Assembly (NCBI GenBank): GCA_016748015.1
Contig: JAAOMT010000563.1
Coordinates: 523,924-537,553, forward strand
DNA: 13,630 nt
Direction: 5' to 3'
DNA from: Geosiphon pyriformis
Taxonomy: Eukaryota; Glomeromycota; Glomeromycetes; Archaeosporales; Geosiphonaceae
The position numbers and the translations under genes were made by a program. The notes below the pieces were generated by a model. That model was not told where the DNA came from. It searched no databases and worked only from the letters and a program-made list of their open reading frames with translations. Below, piece after piece: positions 1-9,599 of this stretch. Within the stretch, counting starts at the first letter, position 1, and each line of letters begins with the position of its first letter.

Positions 1-1
1 T

Positions 2-489
2 TTGCAAAGAACTTCATTTATGCATGACTTTTTCAAAAAGTTTCAAAATTTCTGCACTGAAATAGATGCTAAAAATTTAGCTATAGTTTTCAACTCGCAA
101 AATTTTACCTCTCTTAATGAAAATTTTTTTCCTTAATCTTAATTCTAGATGACCTAAATATAGAAAAATTTAAGATATGAAAAAAAATTGTAAATAGAGA
201 GTTGCTAAAATTAGATTCAAATATTCAGATAAAAAAAGTTTTTAACTGAACAGATCAAAACTATAATGTCTTTAAGGAATCCATTAAAAAATTTCTATTT
301 TTAATCTGTTTCTTTAATATATTTTCAGTTGACTTTTATTACAAAGTAAAACTATTTGTGAGAATTTTACCTGAAACTTTATATGAAGATCTTTTACATT
401 ATTATTTTATATTGAGTAGTTATTAAGAGTCTGTAAATACTCAGCCATTACATATTTACTACTTAAATATTTATTCAAAACTTTTTTAA
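2..489 (+). pseudogene. Decayed protein-coding relic, unknown family, cut by the window start
   Basis: Two overlapping readable stretches lie on the plus strand. Positions 2-133 are open for 44 codons, from the window edge to TAA at 134-136, and the reading looks protein-like (for example FFKKFQNFCTEIDA). One frame over, 121-486 gives about 120 codons broken only by TGA at 178-180, TGA at 247-249 and TAA at 424-426, then ends at TAA 487-489. Its best part, 250-423, is 58 codons without a stop and includes RILPETLYEDLLHYY. GC is about 20-28%, clearly above the AT deserts further along. The frame change near 121-135 fits an indel in the T run there. I do not recognise the family. It is probably the upstream part of the same dead locus as 578-905 and 1070-2330, since all three lie on one strand with the same style of decay. 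Confidence 0.4.
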
Positions 490-577
490 TCAACTTAAAA
501 ATAATTTTAATTTGTTATTTCGAGGCAGTTGAAACAAATTCATTCCAGTCAATTTTTATTAATTATGTAATAATAAA

Positions 578-905
578 GGAGCAACAGTTAGCATAATAAA
601 AGTGAAAAGAACTGGTTAATTAATTGACAACTATAACTCACAGTTTTGACACTCTTGAAATGAACAAATAAATGGAAAAAAAGTTTTATTTTTTCCTTTG
701 GAGATAGCATTGCTTGAAATATTAAACTTAGCAAACTTTTAATGTATTTAGACCTTATGGTGATTTAAAATTATGTAACAATAATTTTAAAAATATTCCA
801 GAATATTATTGTAACAAGATAATAAATTATAAGCATACTATAATGGCTAAATCAAAAAATCAATAAGTAAAATATTTTGTTGAAGAGTAAGAAGTTTTTC
901 AAATC
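578..905 (+). pseudogene. Decayed protein-coding relic, unknown family
   Basis: The first half reads in one frame from 578 to 740 with stops at about 617, 647 and 656. It contains the stop-free stretch NGKKVLFFPLEIALLEILNLAN. From 732 the reading moves one frame over, at a T4 run (737-740). It then stays open to TAA at 864-866, with NVFRPYGDLKLCNNNF followed by IPEYYCNKIINYKH and MAKSKN, and continues to about 905 through two more stops. The join of the two halves looks natural, so a one-base indel in the T run is the likely cause. I cannot name the product. The ATG at 843 is internal to the reading, so it is not taken as a start. The gap 490-577 shows nothing readable. Confidence 0.35.
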
Positions 906-1069
906 ATAAAAAAATAAATAAGTTTTATTTAATTTAATTATATTTTTTTATAACTTGTGTTTTTTATCTTAGAAATTTTACTAACAACATAATCTATAAT
1001 CTAATATTTTAAGCTCCACAATAAAGACAAAAAAATATGTCTATTTTTTAATAGAATTACTTTAATTGC

Positions 1070-2330
1070 ACCTATTCAATTTTTGAGTATATATATACTG
1101 ACCAAATATAATTATTTTTAAAATGAAAAAAAATCTTTTATATTTTATATAACTTGATAAATTTAATATAATCTACTGCCTTTGAATAGTTTTAGCCATA
1201 TCAATTATAGCAACTAAAATTGTTGAAAAAATACAATTTTAATTTAAAGATAAGTAGATCCAAATTTATTCAGTATATTTTTAAGTTGTTTAATAAATTT
1301 ACAGATGATAGAAAGAGGAATCAAACATGATGATGCCTTAAAGATGATTTCAAATTTAGTAATAAACAGATAAATATATTGATTTTTATGCAAAAAAGTG
1401 GCTGGCAAAAAATCATAAATTTTACAATTCTAAATAAGGTTTTATATAGTAAAGCTAAACACTCCAACTCTATGCCAAATTCAAAAAAAACCATTAAAGA
1501 ACTGGCTTAGTATATTTTGCACAATAATTTTAGCATAAAAGATAAGAAAACTAAAACTTATAATTTGCCTAAATCAGTACCAAATACTAATGTTACTTTA
1601 TTATGTCTTTCTTTATTCAGAAGAAAATTACAAAATCTTAGTACTTTATCTGACATTATTAAGATAACAAAATTTTTTAATATTATGAAAAAGCCAATAA
1701 AATTCAGAGAGATCAATGAAAAAAAGCTAAAGAACTTAAAAGAATTAATTATCTGAATCATTTTACATTAGAATTAGTAAAAAAAATTGAATAGTTATGT
1801 TGTATTTACTGCATCTAATTATTAAGTTTTCACTGATATTATGATAATACTTAGTATGTACTTTGCTAAAGTTAAAACTTTACATAGTACAGATAAAAAT
1901 ACTATATCTTCTAAAAAAACTTGGCAATTTAGAGATTTCAAAAATTAAATAATTCAATGCATTCTTAAAAAACTATAATTTTTTTTCTCACTACTTATAA
2001 AAAATGAGTGCAGTCTATGCTATTGTAATATATAAGACAAAAAATTTAGTCCATGCTATGACAATTACTCAAAAAGCCTTAAGACATTCACCTAAAAATA
2101 ATAATTTTTCAACACAAAACTATGTTGTAGTCAATTACAAAAAGAGAGGCACCTTATCTGAAAAAATAAAATTATTCTGACTATATAGTAAAAATTAAAA
2201 GTCAGAGATTTACCTTTTACAGGTTTCATACTTTTTATTTTTGTTATGTGTATATTAGAGTTCATTACTTGATTAAAGTTAAAAACATTTATAATTAACA
2301 AAAAACATTATTATTTTATTTAAAACTTAA
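1070..2330 (+). pseudogene. Large decayed gene, unknown family, with a late Cys-rich patch
   Basis: This is the longest relic in the first 3 kb. One frame (that of position 1256) can be followed from about 1070 to 2160. From 1211 to 1756 it is about 180 codons with only a TGA-TGA pair near 1328, TAG at 1508-1510 and TGA at 1754-1756. The stretch 1511-1753 is open for 81 codons and contains NLPKSVPNTNV and SLFRRKLQNL. Between about 1753 and 1790 the reading slips one frame (NHFTLELVKKIE) and returns to SYVVFTASNY and KTWQFRDFKN. At 2009-2056 there is a Cys patch, C-x2-C-x-C followed by SPC, which could be a remnant zinc site. After about 2110 readable pieces alternate between frames to about 2300. 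TTG at 1517 is not a credible start. The reading suggests a soluble, Lys/Asn-rich protein of several hundred residues. I do not know the family; a multicopy fungal family or transposon protein is possible. Confidence 0.5.
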
Positions 2331-2339
2331 ATCTTATTT

Positions 2340-2905
2340 TTTTGGATTTTTAACTGTTTAATTTGATTTTTGTGACTGTTTTCAAGTAAATTTTTACTAG
2401 TGGTTTTTCTTTTTTGTTAAATGAATTCAAATAAGTTATAAAAACCAATAAAAATTTTTATTTTTAAAAAACAGTTTAAAGATAATTTTGAAGTTTAAGC
2501 TTAAGTTAAAGATGCTAAAAATAATATAATAATAAATAGTATTTTGCTAAAATTTGCTTCTGGTGTTTGCATATTTTTGGCAATCAGTTTTGGTATATTA
2601 TGTAAATTTTAAAATTATATAATCCAGAAAAATGTGAACCAATCACTGGTATGATATATTAATGCCAATTTATAATATAGGAAAAATGTTCAAAAATTGC
2701 TTAGAAGTCACAAAACCACAAGATATTTTTAATTTAAGAAAATTTTCTGACTTATATATAACAAGCTACTTATTATTTTTATCTATTTTATGTTATTAGT
2801 TTCACAATTTGAAATTTCATGCAGTAAAAAAACAATAGTATTTTTGAGATAACAAAGCATGAATGGCATAGATATTTTGATAACAATAAAATTAATTTTA
2901 AACAA
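2340..2905. other. Gene-free AT-rich stretch
   Basis: I see no reading frame of useful length on either strand and no RNA gene. GC is about 15-20% at the left and falls towards the right. Short motifs such as a near-match to the poly(A) signal are uninformative at this base composition. Confidence 0.5.
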
Positions 2906-2910
2906 AACAA

Positions 2911-2937
2911 ATAAAAATAAAATAAAATAAAATAAAT
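2911..2937 (+). repeat. (AAAAT)n microsatellite
   Basis: About five consecutive units of AAAAT/ATAAA type run through this interval, preceded by an A-rich lead (AACAAAACAA). It could be plain slippage in A-rich DNA. It could also be the old A-rich tail of a plus-strand retroelement whose body has decayed. There is no readable body directly upstream to support the second idea. Confidence 0.7.
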
Positions 2938-3072
2938 TTATTAAAAAAATTTTAATTCAAAAATAAAAACAGAATTTTTATTTTTTAATTAAATATTTAT
3001 TTTTTTAAATACAAAATAACTTTATAAAAATATTCATTTTATATATTAAATCTATATATATTTAATTTGTTT

Positions 3073-3083
3073 TTTATTAAAAA
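3073..3083. repeat. Candidate target-site duplication, left copy
   Basis: TTTATTAAAAA lies directly next to the poly(T)-rich strand of the LINE tail. The identical 11 bases occur at 4171-4181, directly against the other end of the element. Chance matches are easy in such AT-rich DNA; the support comes from both copies sitting exactly at the element borders. Confidence 0.55.
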
Positions 3084-3123
3084 TTTTTTTTATTTTTATT
3101 TATTTTTTTATTTTTTATTTTTA
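3084..3123 (-). repeat. A-rich tail of the LINE copy
   Basis: On the minus strand the 40 bases are only A and T, in units like TAAAAA, TAAAAAA and TAAA, ending in a run of eight A. This marks the 3' end of the retrotransposed copy and fixes its orientation. The interspersed T could be original to the element or come from later slippage. Confidence 0.75.
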
Positions 3124-3236
3124 ATGAATAAAGTCCAAACACTGCCTAAAACTATATATCATTCAAATGATCTAAACTAGGTACAAATCATGCTTTTCCT
3201 ACACGTGACCAGCCACTTAGACCAGTCAGAACAACA
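3124..3236 (-). other. 3' untranslated region of the LINE copy
   Basis: This follows the TAG stop on the minus strand and still has the GC level of the element, well above the flank. It ends where the A-rich tail begins. No hairpin or other conserved feature is obvious. In LINEs this region is where the element's reverse transcriptase starts on its own RNA; that role is inferred from the family. Confidence 0.65.
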
Positions 3237-4169
3237 CTATGCACTTATACTAACAGAAACTGCATCACTAATACCTGCAAAAAATAAACAAGGCTTGCGA
3301 AACCTAAAACTAATGCCAAATGCATCTGCAACACCCAACAACCTAACCATACCAGCCAAAAGCCAGGAAACAAAACTGGAAATGAAGACAGGAACAAAGC
3401 CATCATGTAGAATCAGCTTATTCTTCTTCATAATAGCCCAGTATCTTGCATGGACCAGCCAGATATCATCATGGAATGCAAGGCAAAACTTGTGAACAAA
3501 ATCTACAACATTAAAAACCATCACCTTAGGATTCTTGTAAGCAGAAACAGATTCATGATACAAATAATTGAAAACAAAGCCCTTATACAGAGCCACACCA
3601 ATTACCACATTGGAGCTGCAAGTCAACAACAATCAAAAAACACATGAAGAAGAATGACACAAACCAGAACATGCCACCCAGGCATCTGTATAAATGTCCA
3701 TCAATTGAACATGACCAGCAGCATCAAAAAAACAGAAAAAAACATGGTTCGAAATCTCGATATCACTACAGAACAAACAAACCACACTGGGGTAACACTT
3801 ATCATACAAACGCTTACACACAGCAACAGAAAGATGATGGTGCAGGGCCTTCATGAAATATGTCTGAAAGTCAGCCATTTATACACTAGTAAAACCAGCA
3901 GTCATGTGAGAATCTGGGTGTCACACCAAAAAAGACTTAGACCAATCAATTTCACCTCACAAACTATCCACCACAACTCCAGAACCAAAGCCAACCTCTT
4001 AATGTGCTCAATAAACAGACTGAAAAACATCACAGACAAAATGTCTCAAATTACCAGATAATGCAGTACCACCAGCCTTCAGAAAACGTTCACCAACTAT
4101 ATAGAACAGCTGCCAAGAAGAAGAGACAGCATCTATAGCAAGTGCATCAGCCCACATATTGCCTTTTAT
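3237..4169 (-). pseudogene. LINE ORF2-type protein, C-terminal part, disrupted
   Basis: A single frame runs the whole length, about 310 codons, with six internal stops: TGA at 4008-4010, TAA at 3999-4001, TGA at 3957-3959, TGA at 3921-3923, TAA at 3879-3881 and TGA at 3633-3635. There is no frameshift. In protein order: the end of an RNase H domain with the GN-x2-ADALA motif (about 4139-4163; catalytic-type Asp codon at 4146-4148); a linker containing HPDSHM-x-AGFTS (about 3885-3920); a zf-RVT-like zinc site C-x2-C-x7-H-x3-C (3732-3779), typical of reverse transcriptase C-termini; then about 165 residues with FCLAFHDDIW and VRLLGVADAFG. The last open parts are 81 and 131 codons long. The stop at 3921 sits where related proteins, as I recall them, have Trp. 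Four of six stops are TGA, which one C:G to T:A change makes from CGA or TGG. The 5' part coding for endonuclease and reverse transcriptase is missing. Confidence 0.85.
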
Positions 4170-4170
4170 A

Positions 4171-4181
4171 TTTATTAAAAA
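4171..4181. repeat. Candidate target-site duplication, right copy
   Basis: The sequence is identical (TTTATTAAAAA) to 3073-3083 and starts one base after the last element-like position, at the 5'-truncated end of the LINE. Confidence 0.55.
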
Positions 4182-6830
4182 ACTTTTATATATAATTAAT
4201 AAAAAAATTAATAATTAAATTAATAATTAGATAAATAATTATATTTAAAAAAAATAATTAATTTTATAATATTATTAGTAGTAATTGGACTATATAAAAT
4301 TTAATATAAAAAAAATTTTTAATTATAAAAAAATTTTTTTAGTTATAAATTAATTTAAATTTATATTTATTTTATATAATAAATTATTATTAATAATTAT
4401 AAATTTTAATATTAATTTATTATATTTTATCTAATTTTAATATATAAGTCTTATAATTTTTACAAAATTATTTAAAATTATATTAATATTTCAAATTATT
4501 TATGTATTATATTTTAGTTTTTTTATATAACTATTTTTATTACGTTTTTGTTTTTTTGTTTTTACATATTATAATATAATAAAACTTAATAAGATATTTA
4601 TTCTTTATATAATTATTAAATTTAAAATAAATACTATAAAAAAAGTTTAATTAAAAATAAAAACATTTTAACTTTTAATTTTGTAAAAAATCTTATTAAA
4701 AATTGATTGTAAATAACAATAAAATATTTAATTAAAACATTAAATTAACATAGATTTACATATAAGTTATATTTAATATAAAATATTTTATTGTTAAATT
4801 TATTATATGCAAATAAATAAAGAATAAATAGACCATAATTTATTAAATTTATTAATTATTTGTTTAAAATATTTTTTATTTATTTATTGAAAAATTAGTT
4901 TTATATAAATTCAATTATTTTGTTGATAATTGACAAAATATTATAGATATTACTTTAAAATTTAATTAACATATTTAGTTTTAATTATTAATTTAAAAAT
5001 AAAACTAATAATCCAAAACTATTTAATTTGAAAAACTATAGTTTAATAATATTTTAGAAAACTAATCGCACAATATTTTTAAAGATTAACATTTTTGTAT
5101 ATTATAGTTAACCAATTGATTATTATAAAAATCGAATCTTTTTTATTAATAAAAAACAAATCTGTTATAAAATTTATTTATATAATAACTTTAATTTTTA
5201 AAACACTTAAATTTTTTTGTATTGTAGAAATAATAAAAAAAGTATATAATAAGTTAATTAAAATAACTTAAATTTATCAAGATGTTTTTTATTAAAATAT
5301 TAATAATTTTTTAAGTAGATATTTATTTATTATTTTAAAAAAATTAATTAGCTTAATTTTGTGTTTTTTTAATTAATTATCAAATTATATAACTATAACC
5401 AAAAAACTTAAAAATAACAACATAAAATGAACTTTTTATAATATTAAAAATTAATTAATAAGTTTTTAATAATATATAAAATAATATTTATTTATAATTA
5501 ATATATTTTGTTAATTTGTTAATTTTATTAATAAAACAAGAAATAATATTAAAATTAATTAAAATTATTACAATTACATTAAAATTTGATTTAAATACTT
5601 AAATCTTTACAAAATAATTAAAATCCTAATAAAAACTTTTGTTTTTATTAGAATTAAAACCAAAACAAAACTGATTAATCAACTTTTTTTTTCAATTTAC
5701 ATTAATAAAATTTTTAAATAACAAAAAACTATGTTTAATTAAAAGAACAAATTAAATAAAACCAATTTTTGTAAAATAAAACACCAATAATTCTTACTTA
5801 ATTTATATTAATTAAATAGTATAAAAAATAAAATTAAATAATAAGTTAAATTTAATTAATAAACCTTAAATCTTTGAATAATTACTATTATATTTTTTAG
5901 ACAAATTAATTTTAAATTTAAAAGTTAAAATTAAAATGAAATAGCTTAATTAACTTGTAATTAAGCAAAAAAATTTTAAATAAGTATTTTTTAGCTAAAT
6001 TATCTGAAAAGCTTAAACATTTAAATAAGATTAATTTATTTTATAAAAATAATAAAAATATATAAATATAATACGGTAAAACAAATAAATAATTAATTAA
6101 TTCAAAAAGTATTTAATAATTAATGTTTAATCTACTTAAAAACCAAAAATTAGTTTAATTTTTTATATATATTTAAATATATTTTTTAAATCTTTTTATT
6201 AATTAACCAAATTAGTAAGTTAATTAAATATTCTAAAATATCTAATAAATTTTTTTAGTATATTATAGTTTATAAGAAATAACATATAGCTTTTTTCACA
6301 ATAAATCTATATTTAATTATATTATAATTATATTATAAATAAATATTCTATCAAAAATTTATATTAAATAAGTTAAATAAAAATATTAATTTAAGTTTTT
6401 ACAATTGATGTTTTTAAAAAATGAGAAATTTTAATATTTAAAACTTTGTGTTAAATATTTTGTTAAATAATAAATTAAAAACTTATTTTATTCAATATAG
6501 AAATTTTTATAATATAAATAATATATAATTTTTTTACTATAAGCTTATATTTTATTTTTTAAAACAAAATAAATAGAAAAAAAGCTGGTTTTTATTGTAA
6601 AAAAGTGACAATTTATTTTTTTTAATTATGTTACAAATAAACACTTTATTAAAAATTTATATTAAATAAAGTAAATTAAATTATTTTTTAGATTTAAGTT
6701 TTTATAATTGTTATTTAAAAAATAAAAATTTAAATATAAAAAACTTTGTGCTGAATATCCTGTTGACTAATAAATTAAATTAATTCAAAAAACTGGTTAT
6801 ATTAATAAAATAATCTAATTCCAAAGCAAT
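4182..6830. other. AT desert, no genes
   Basis: For about 2.6 kb nearly every line has only 1-7 G or C per 60 bases, and stops crowd all six frames. I see no reading frame, RNA gene, tandem array or long inverted repeat. There is faint self-similarity between about 6340-6470 and 6640-6780: ATTTATATTAAATAA near 6357 and 6655, and AACTTTGTG in both. This may be an old imperfect duplication of about 300-bp period. The block otherwise looks like fully decayed non-coding DNA. Confidence 0.6.
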
Positions 6831-6900
6831 AAAATTAAGAGTTGTATTTTAGAAATCATTTTAGACTTAAACATTTTATAAACTTAACAGCTTTTTTATA

Positions 6901-7137
6901 TTGTATTATCTAAATAATAATAATAATAAATCTAAGAAATTTTTGTTAAAAAATAACTTTAAAAAAAAAGTAATATCTTGTACATATAAAAAAGAAAGAT
7001 TATCTATAACTACAAGAAGAATTTCAGAGAATTTCCAATCTTTAACTTTTTTAGCTTTGTTTATAAATTCTTATATAATTAAAAATAGTTATAAAGAAAT
7101 TACAAAAAGAAAATATATTAATATTTATATTATTTAG
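6901..7137 (+). CDS. Weak 78-codon open frame, doubtful
   Basis: The frame is open from TTG at 6901 to TAG at 7135-7137 and has no convincing ATG start near its left end. It opens with a run of Asn codons produced by a (TAA)n microsatellite, then becomes Lys-, Ser- and Arg-containing (KKERLSITTRRISENFQSL). A 78-codon run without a stop is long for DNA this AT-rich, and GC here is about 18%, higher than in the desert to its left. It may therefore be a fragment of a former coding region. I recognise no family and see no partner gene nearby. I would not treat it as a functional gene. Confidence 0.2.
   Translation: MYYLNNNNNKSKKFLLKNNFKKKVISCTYKKERLSITTRRISENFQSLTFLALFINSYIIKNSYKEITKRKYINIYII
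6914..6930 (+). repeat. (TAA)n microsatellite
   Basis: Five to six units of TAA/AAT lie here. They create the Asn run at the start of the doubtful frame at 6901. Confidence 0.7.
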
Positions 7138-7158
7138 CTTAAATTAAACAAACACATC

Positions 7159-7176
7159 TGAATCATTATTGATTCA
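7159..7176. repeat. Small perfect inverted repeat
   Basis: TGAATCA, a 4-base spacer TTAT, then TGATTCA form a perfect 7-bp stem just downstream of the 6901-7137 frame. There is no T run directly after it. With this composition it may be chance; a role as a protein-binding palindrome is possible but unsupported. Confidence 0.3.
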
Positions 7177-7179
7177 TAT

Positions 7180-8760
7180 ATAATTTGAAACAAATTATAA
7201 AGTAAATTGCTTACCTTAAAAGTAACAATAATACTAATAACCTTAGATTACATCTGATTATTTTTAATAATAAAAAATATTTGTTATGATTTAATTTAAT
7301 CTTTAATTAAAAGTTCAAAATATATGCACAAATAAGTTGCTAAAAAAATTTGGTAAAAACAAATTTTAACTAATAAAAACGTCCAAGAAAGAAAATATAT
7401 TTGTTAATTATTATTAAATAGTATTTGTGTTAAAAATTGTTTTAAGTGATTAAAATTAATAATTATTTAAGAAGAAACAATAGTAATTAAACATATATTG
7501 TTGATAACCATTTTGAAGATCAAATTTTTTGAAAATTAAGCAATAAAAAAGATGCTAAAACACTTAAAATTTAATTAGTTTTTAATAAAGTAAACTGATT
7601 CAAATGGCTAAATTAGCTTAAAACTCACAAGTATTCAACCAAAAAAGATTAAAAACATGTTATTTAGACAAAAATTTTATTTAAACAATAATTTATATAG
7701 AAAATTTTGTGTATAGTATTATAAAAGTGGACTTTACAACTCTGATTATATATAAGAAATCATTAAAAATAGATGCAAATAGGCATATATTCCTTACTTC
7801 ACATATTATAGGTAAAGCATATAGAAACCAATAATTATGATCACCAAAAAAACAATATTCCAAAAAATAATATCACAATTTATAAGTATAAGCTTATAAA
7901 AAAACTCCAAATTAATTTTGGAATTGTAATATTAAAATAAATTATTACAGTTTCTACTTAATAAAATACTACTAAATTTCATAAATGTGCTTTTTTTTCA
8001 ACTTGTATTTTATATTTATCTCAATAAAAATGGCCCTAGAAATCAATTTTTTGTGATTATGTATTATTTATTAAGCATATAATTGAGTATTAAGTTATAA
8101 TTACATATCAGAAAATTAAATTAAATAATATTTATAGTACAACTGAAATAAATCATATAATAATTATCCAATATATTATTAATAAAACTAGCATGATCAG
8201 TCTTAATTAAATAATTGTTATATATATATTACTTTTACCAATTATCAATAATTGCTTATTTTTCTTTCTATGCTTTTTTTTCTTGTAAAAGTAATACTAT
8301 TCATTTTAAGCAAGATATTGGCTCTAGAAATAAAATTCTAACAGTTTGTTGAATAGAGTTGTTTTTGTACCTTTCTGTTTATAGTAATATATTAAGTACA
8401 TTTTTTTTCATTTCACATTTTTTTTATTATTAAAGTTATTGTATATTTTGAATTCTTATAAAGAGAAATTAGACAAAAAATAGACATATCAAGTAGTAAG
8501 TAAAATAAATCAACTCTCTCAAAGTAGAAAAAGTTACAACAACATATCAAAAAAATGAAGGTTGAGATTTTTTACAATCTAATTAAAATAAGTTAAATTA
8601 TATAGTTAATATTTTTTAGCAGCTTTGAAATATATTGTATATATTATTTAACAGTTAAACTTAAAGTATAAGAGCAATTATTTGTCTTTTGAAACAAAGT
8701 TTAAAGACTGATTGAATCTTTTTTTGCAAAGTTTTACTTTATATATTTTATCTTCAAGAA
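7180..8760. other. Mostly featureless AT-rich stretch
   Basis: GC is about 14-18%. Both strands give short readable pieces of 20-35 codons, for example minus-strand readings around 8560-8800, but none outcompetes the other frames, so I call no gene. Two places look weakly alike, 7987-8048 and 8271-8332. Each has TGC followed by a T8 run and, 43-47 bases after the start of that motif, TGGC(C/T)CTAGAAAT. Confidence 0.4.
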
Positions 8761-8763
8761 TAA

Positions 8764-9597
8764 GTGACCAAATTATTATTGTCTTTTAGTAAAAAAAAAA
8801 TCCAATATGCTTTTTAAAACCTCCAAGCTATCTATAAAATAAGAAATTTTTTGTGTGTATTCTTTTTATTTTTTTTAAAATTTATATTCTTTAAAATATA
8901 TTATCTCTTTAATATCTACATATTTTTATATTTATCATATTTTTTTCTTAGCACAAAACACAAGTGGAGACTTGCAAACTTATAAAAAAAAATCTTTAAT
9001 TATATTTAGTTATATTGGATTTATAAGAACTTTAAATCTAATAATCTTATTAAAAAACTTTTAAAAAATAAATTTTAAGGACATATTATTAAAATAAATA
9101 CAACTAATTTAATTTCCAATAACAATAAAGAATTCTTAGCATTTACTTAATATTTAAAATTGTTGAAATATAAAATTTTTTATGCTAAAATTATGAGAAA
9201 AGTTTGAACAATAGACAAGTTTTGAAAAAATTAAAAATTTTGATATTATTGCTATTACCTATAAAAAAAAACAAAACACATATACAAACTATATATAAAA
9301 ATCCAAAAAAGTCCTATAAAACTTTATAATATCCTGAATATATTCTTATATTATCCAAATAATAAACTTTTTATAGTAAATAAAACAACTAAAAAGATTG
9401 CAAGTGATATTTATTTAAATAGTTACAAGTATGTTTCTAAACCTAAGTGTTTTAAAAATGTAATTGGTAAAATGATAATAGATTTTTTTAATTTCAATAA
9501 TCACCTGACCATAAAAACTATACAAGTAATAGTAAATCAATATTTTAAACAAACTTTAATAAGTTTTTTCATTAATCTAACCAATTCATCAAAAATT
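8764..9597 (+). pseudogene. Decayed gene, unknown family, with a 111-codon open run
   Basis: A single frame can be followed for about 278 codons. From 8818 to 8982 it is open for 55 codons and strongly hydrophobic, rich in Phe, Leu, Ile and Tyr, as a membrane segment or as AT-driven noise would be. From 9079 it reads INTTNLISNNNKEFLAFT with scattered stops. The run 9265-9597 is stop-free for 111 codons and ends at TAA 9598-9600. It reads like a real soluble protein (KTTKKIASDIYLN, KPKCFKNVIGKMIIDFF, IKTIQVIVNQYFKQTL). Its only in-frame ATG is well inside, so there is no proper start. A T-rich tract ending in TTAG (8941-8951) could be an old intron acceptor, which is speculative. I do not recognise the family. 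Confidence 0.45.
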
Positions 9598-9599
9598 TA

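Larger units (their letters stand above)
3084..4170 (-). mobile_element. 5'-truncated LINE (non-LTR retrotransposon) copy
   Basis: This is a reverse-strand insertion of about 1.09 kb whose GC (about 40% by counting sample lines) contrasts sharply with about 10% around it. In element orientation it starts inside the end of the RNase H domain (4169), runs through a zinc-binding C-terminal domain and a long C-terminal extension to a stop at 3237-3239. A short non-coding tail follows (3236-3124), then an A-rich tail (3123-3084). An 11-bp direct repeat flanks it. Missing 5' sequence, an A-rich tail and a short target duplication are the classic outcome of target-primed reverse transcription that stopped early. 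The protein resembles LINE proteins abundant in Glomeromycotina genomes; that is recall, not a search. The endonuclease and reverse transcriptase domains are absent, so the copy cannot move by itself. Confidence 0.85.

Noticed and set aside
1558-1761. Minus-strand 67-codon frame
   Set aside because: It is the antisense shadow of the plus-strand relic at 1070-2330. The plus frame is longer and extends across stops in the same register.
3746-3756. GGTTCGAAATC, resembling a tRNA T-arm (B box)
   Set aside because: No A box, acceptor stem or anticodon arm can be placed around it, and it falls inside the LINE protein frame.
3190-4061. Plus-strand open frames of 65-135 codons across the GC island
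   Set aside because: They lie antisense to the LINE protein frame, which has recognisable RNase H and zinc-site motifs. The plus frames are Thr/Asn/His-rich shadows with no domain.
7207-7216. AAGGTAAGC on the minus strand as a splice donor
   Set aside because: It matches the 5' splice consensus well, but no coding relic lies on the exon side, so it has no support as a real intron border.
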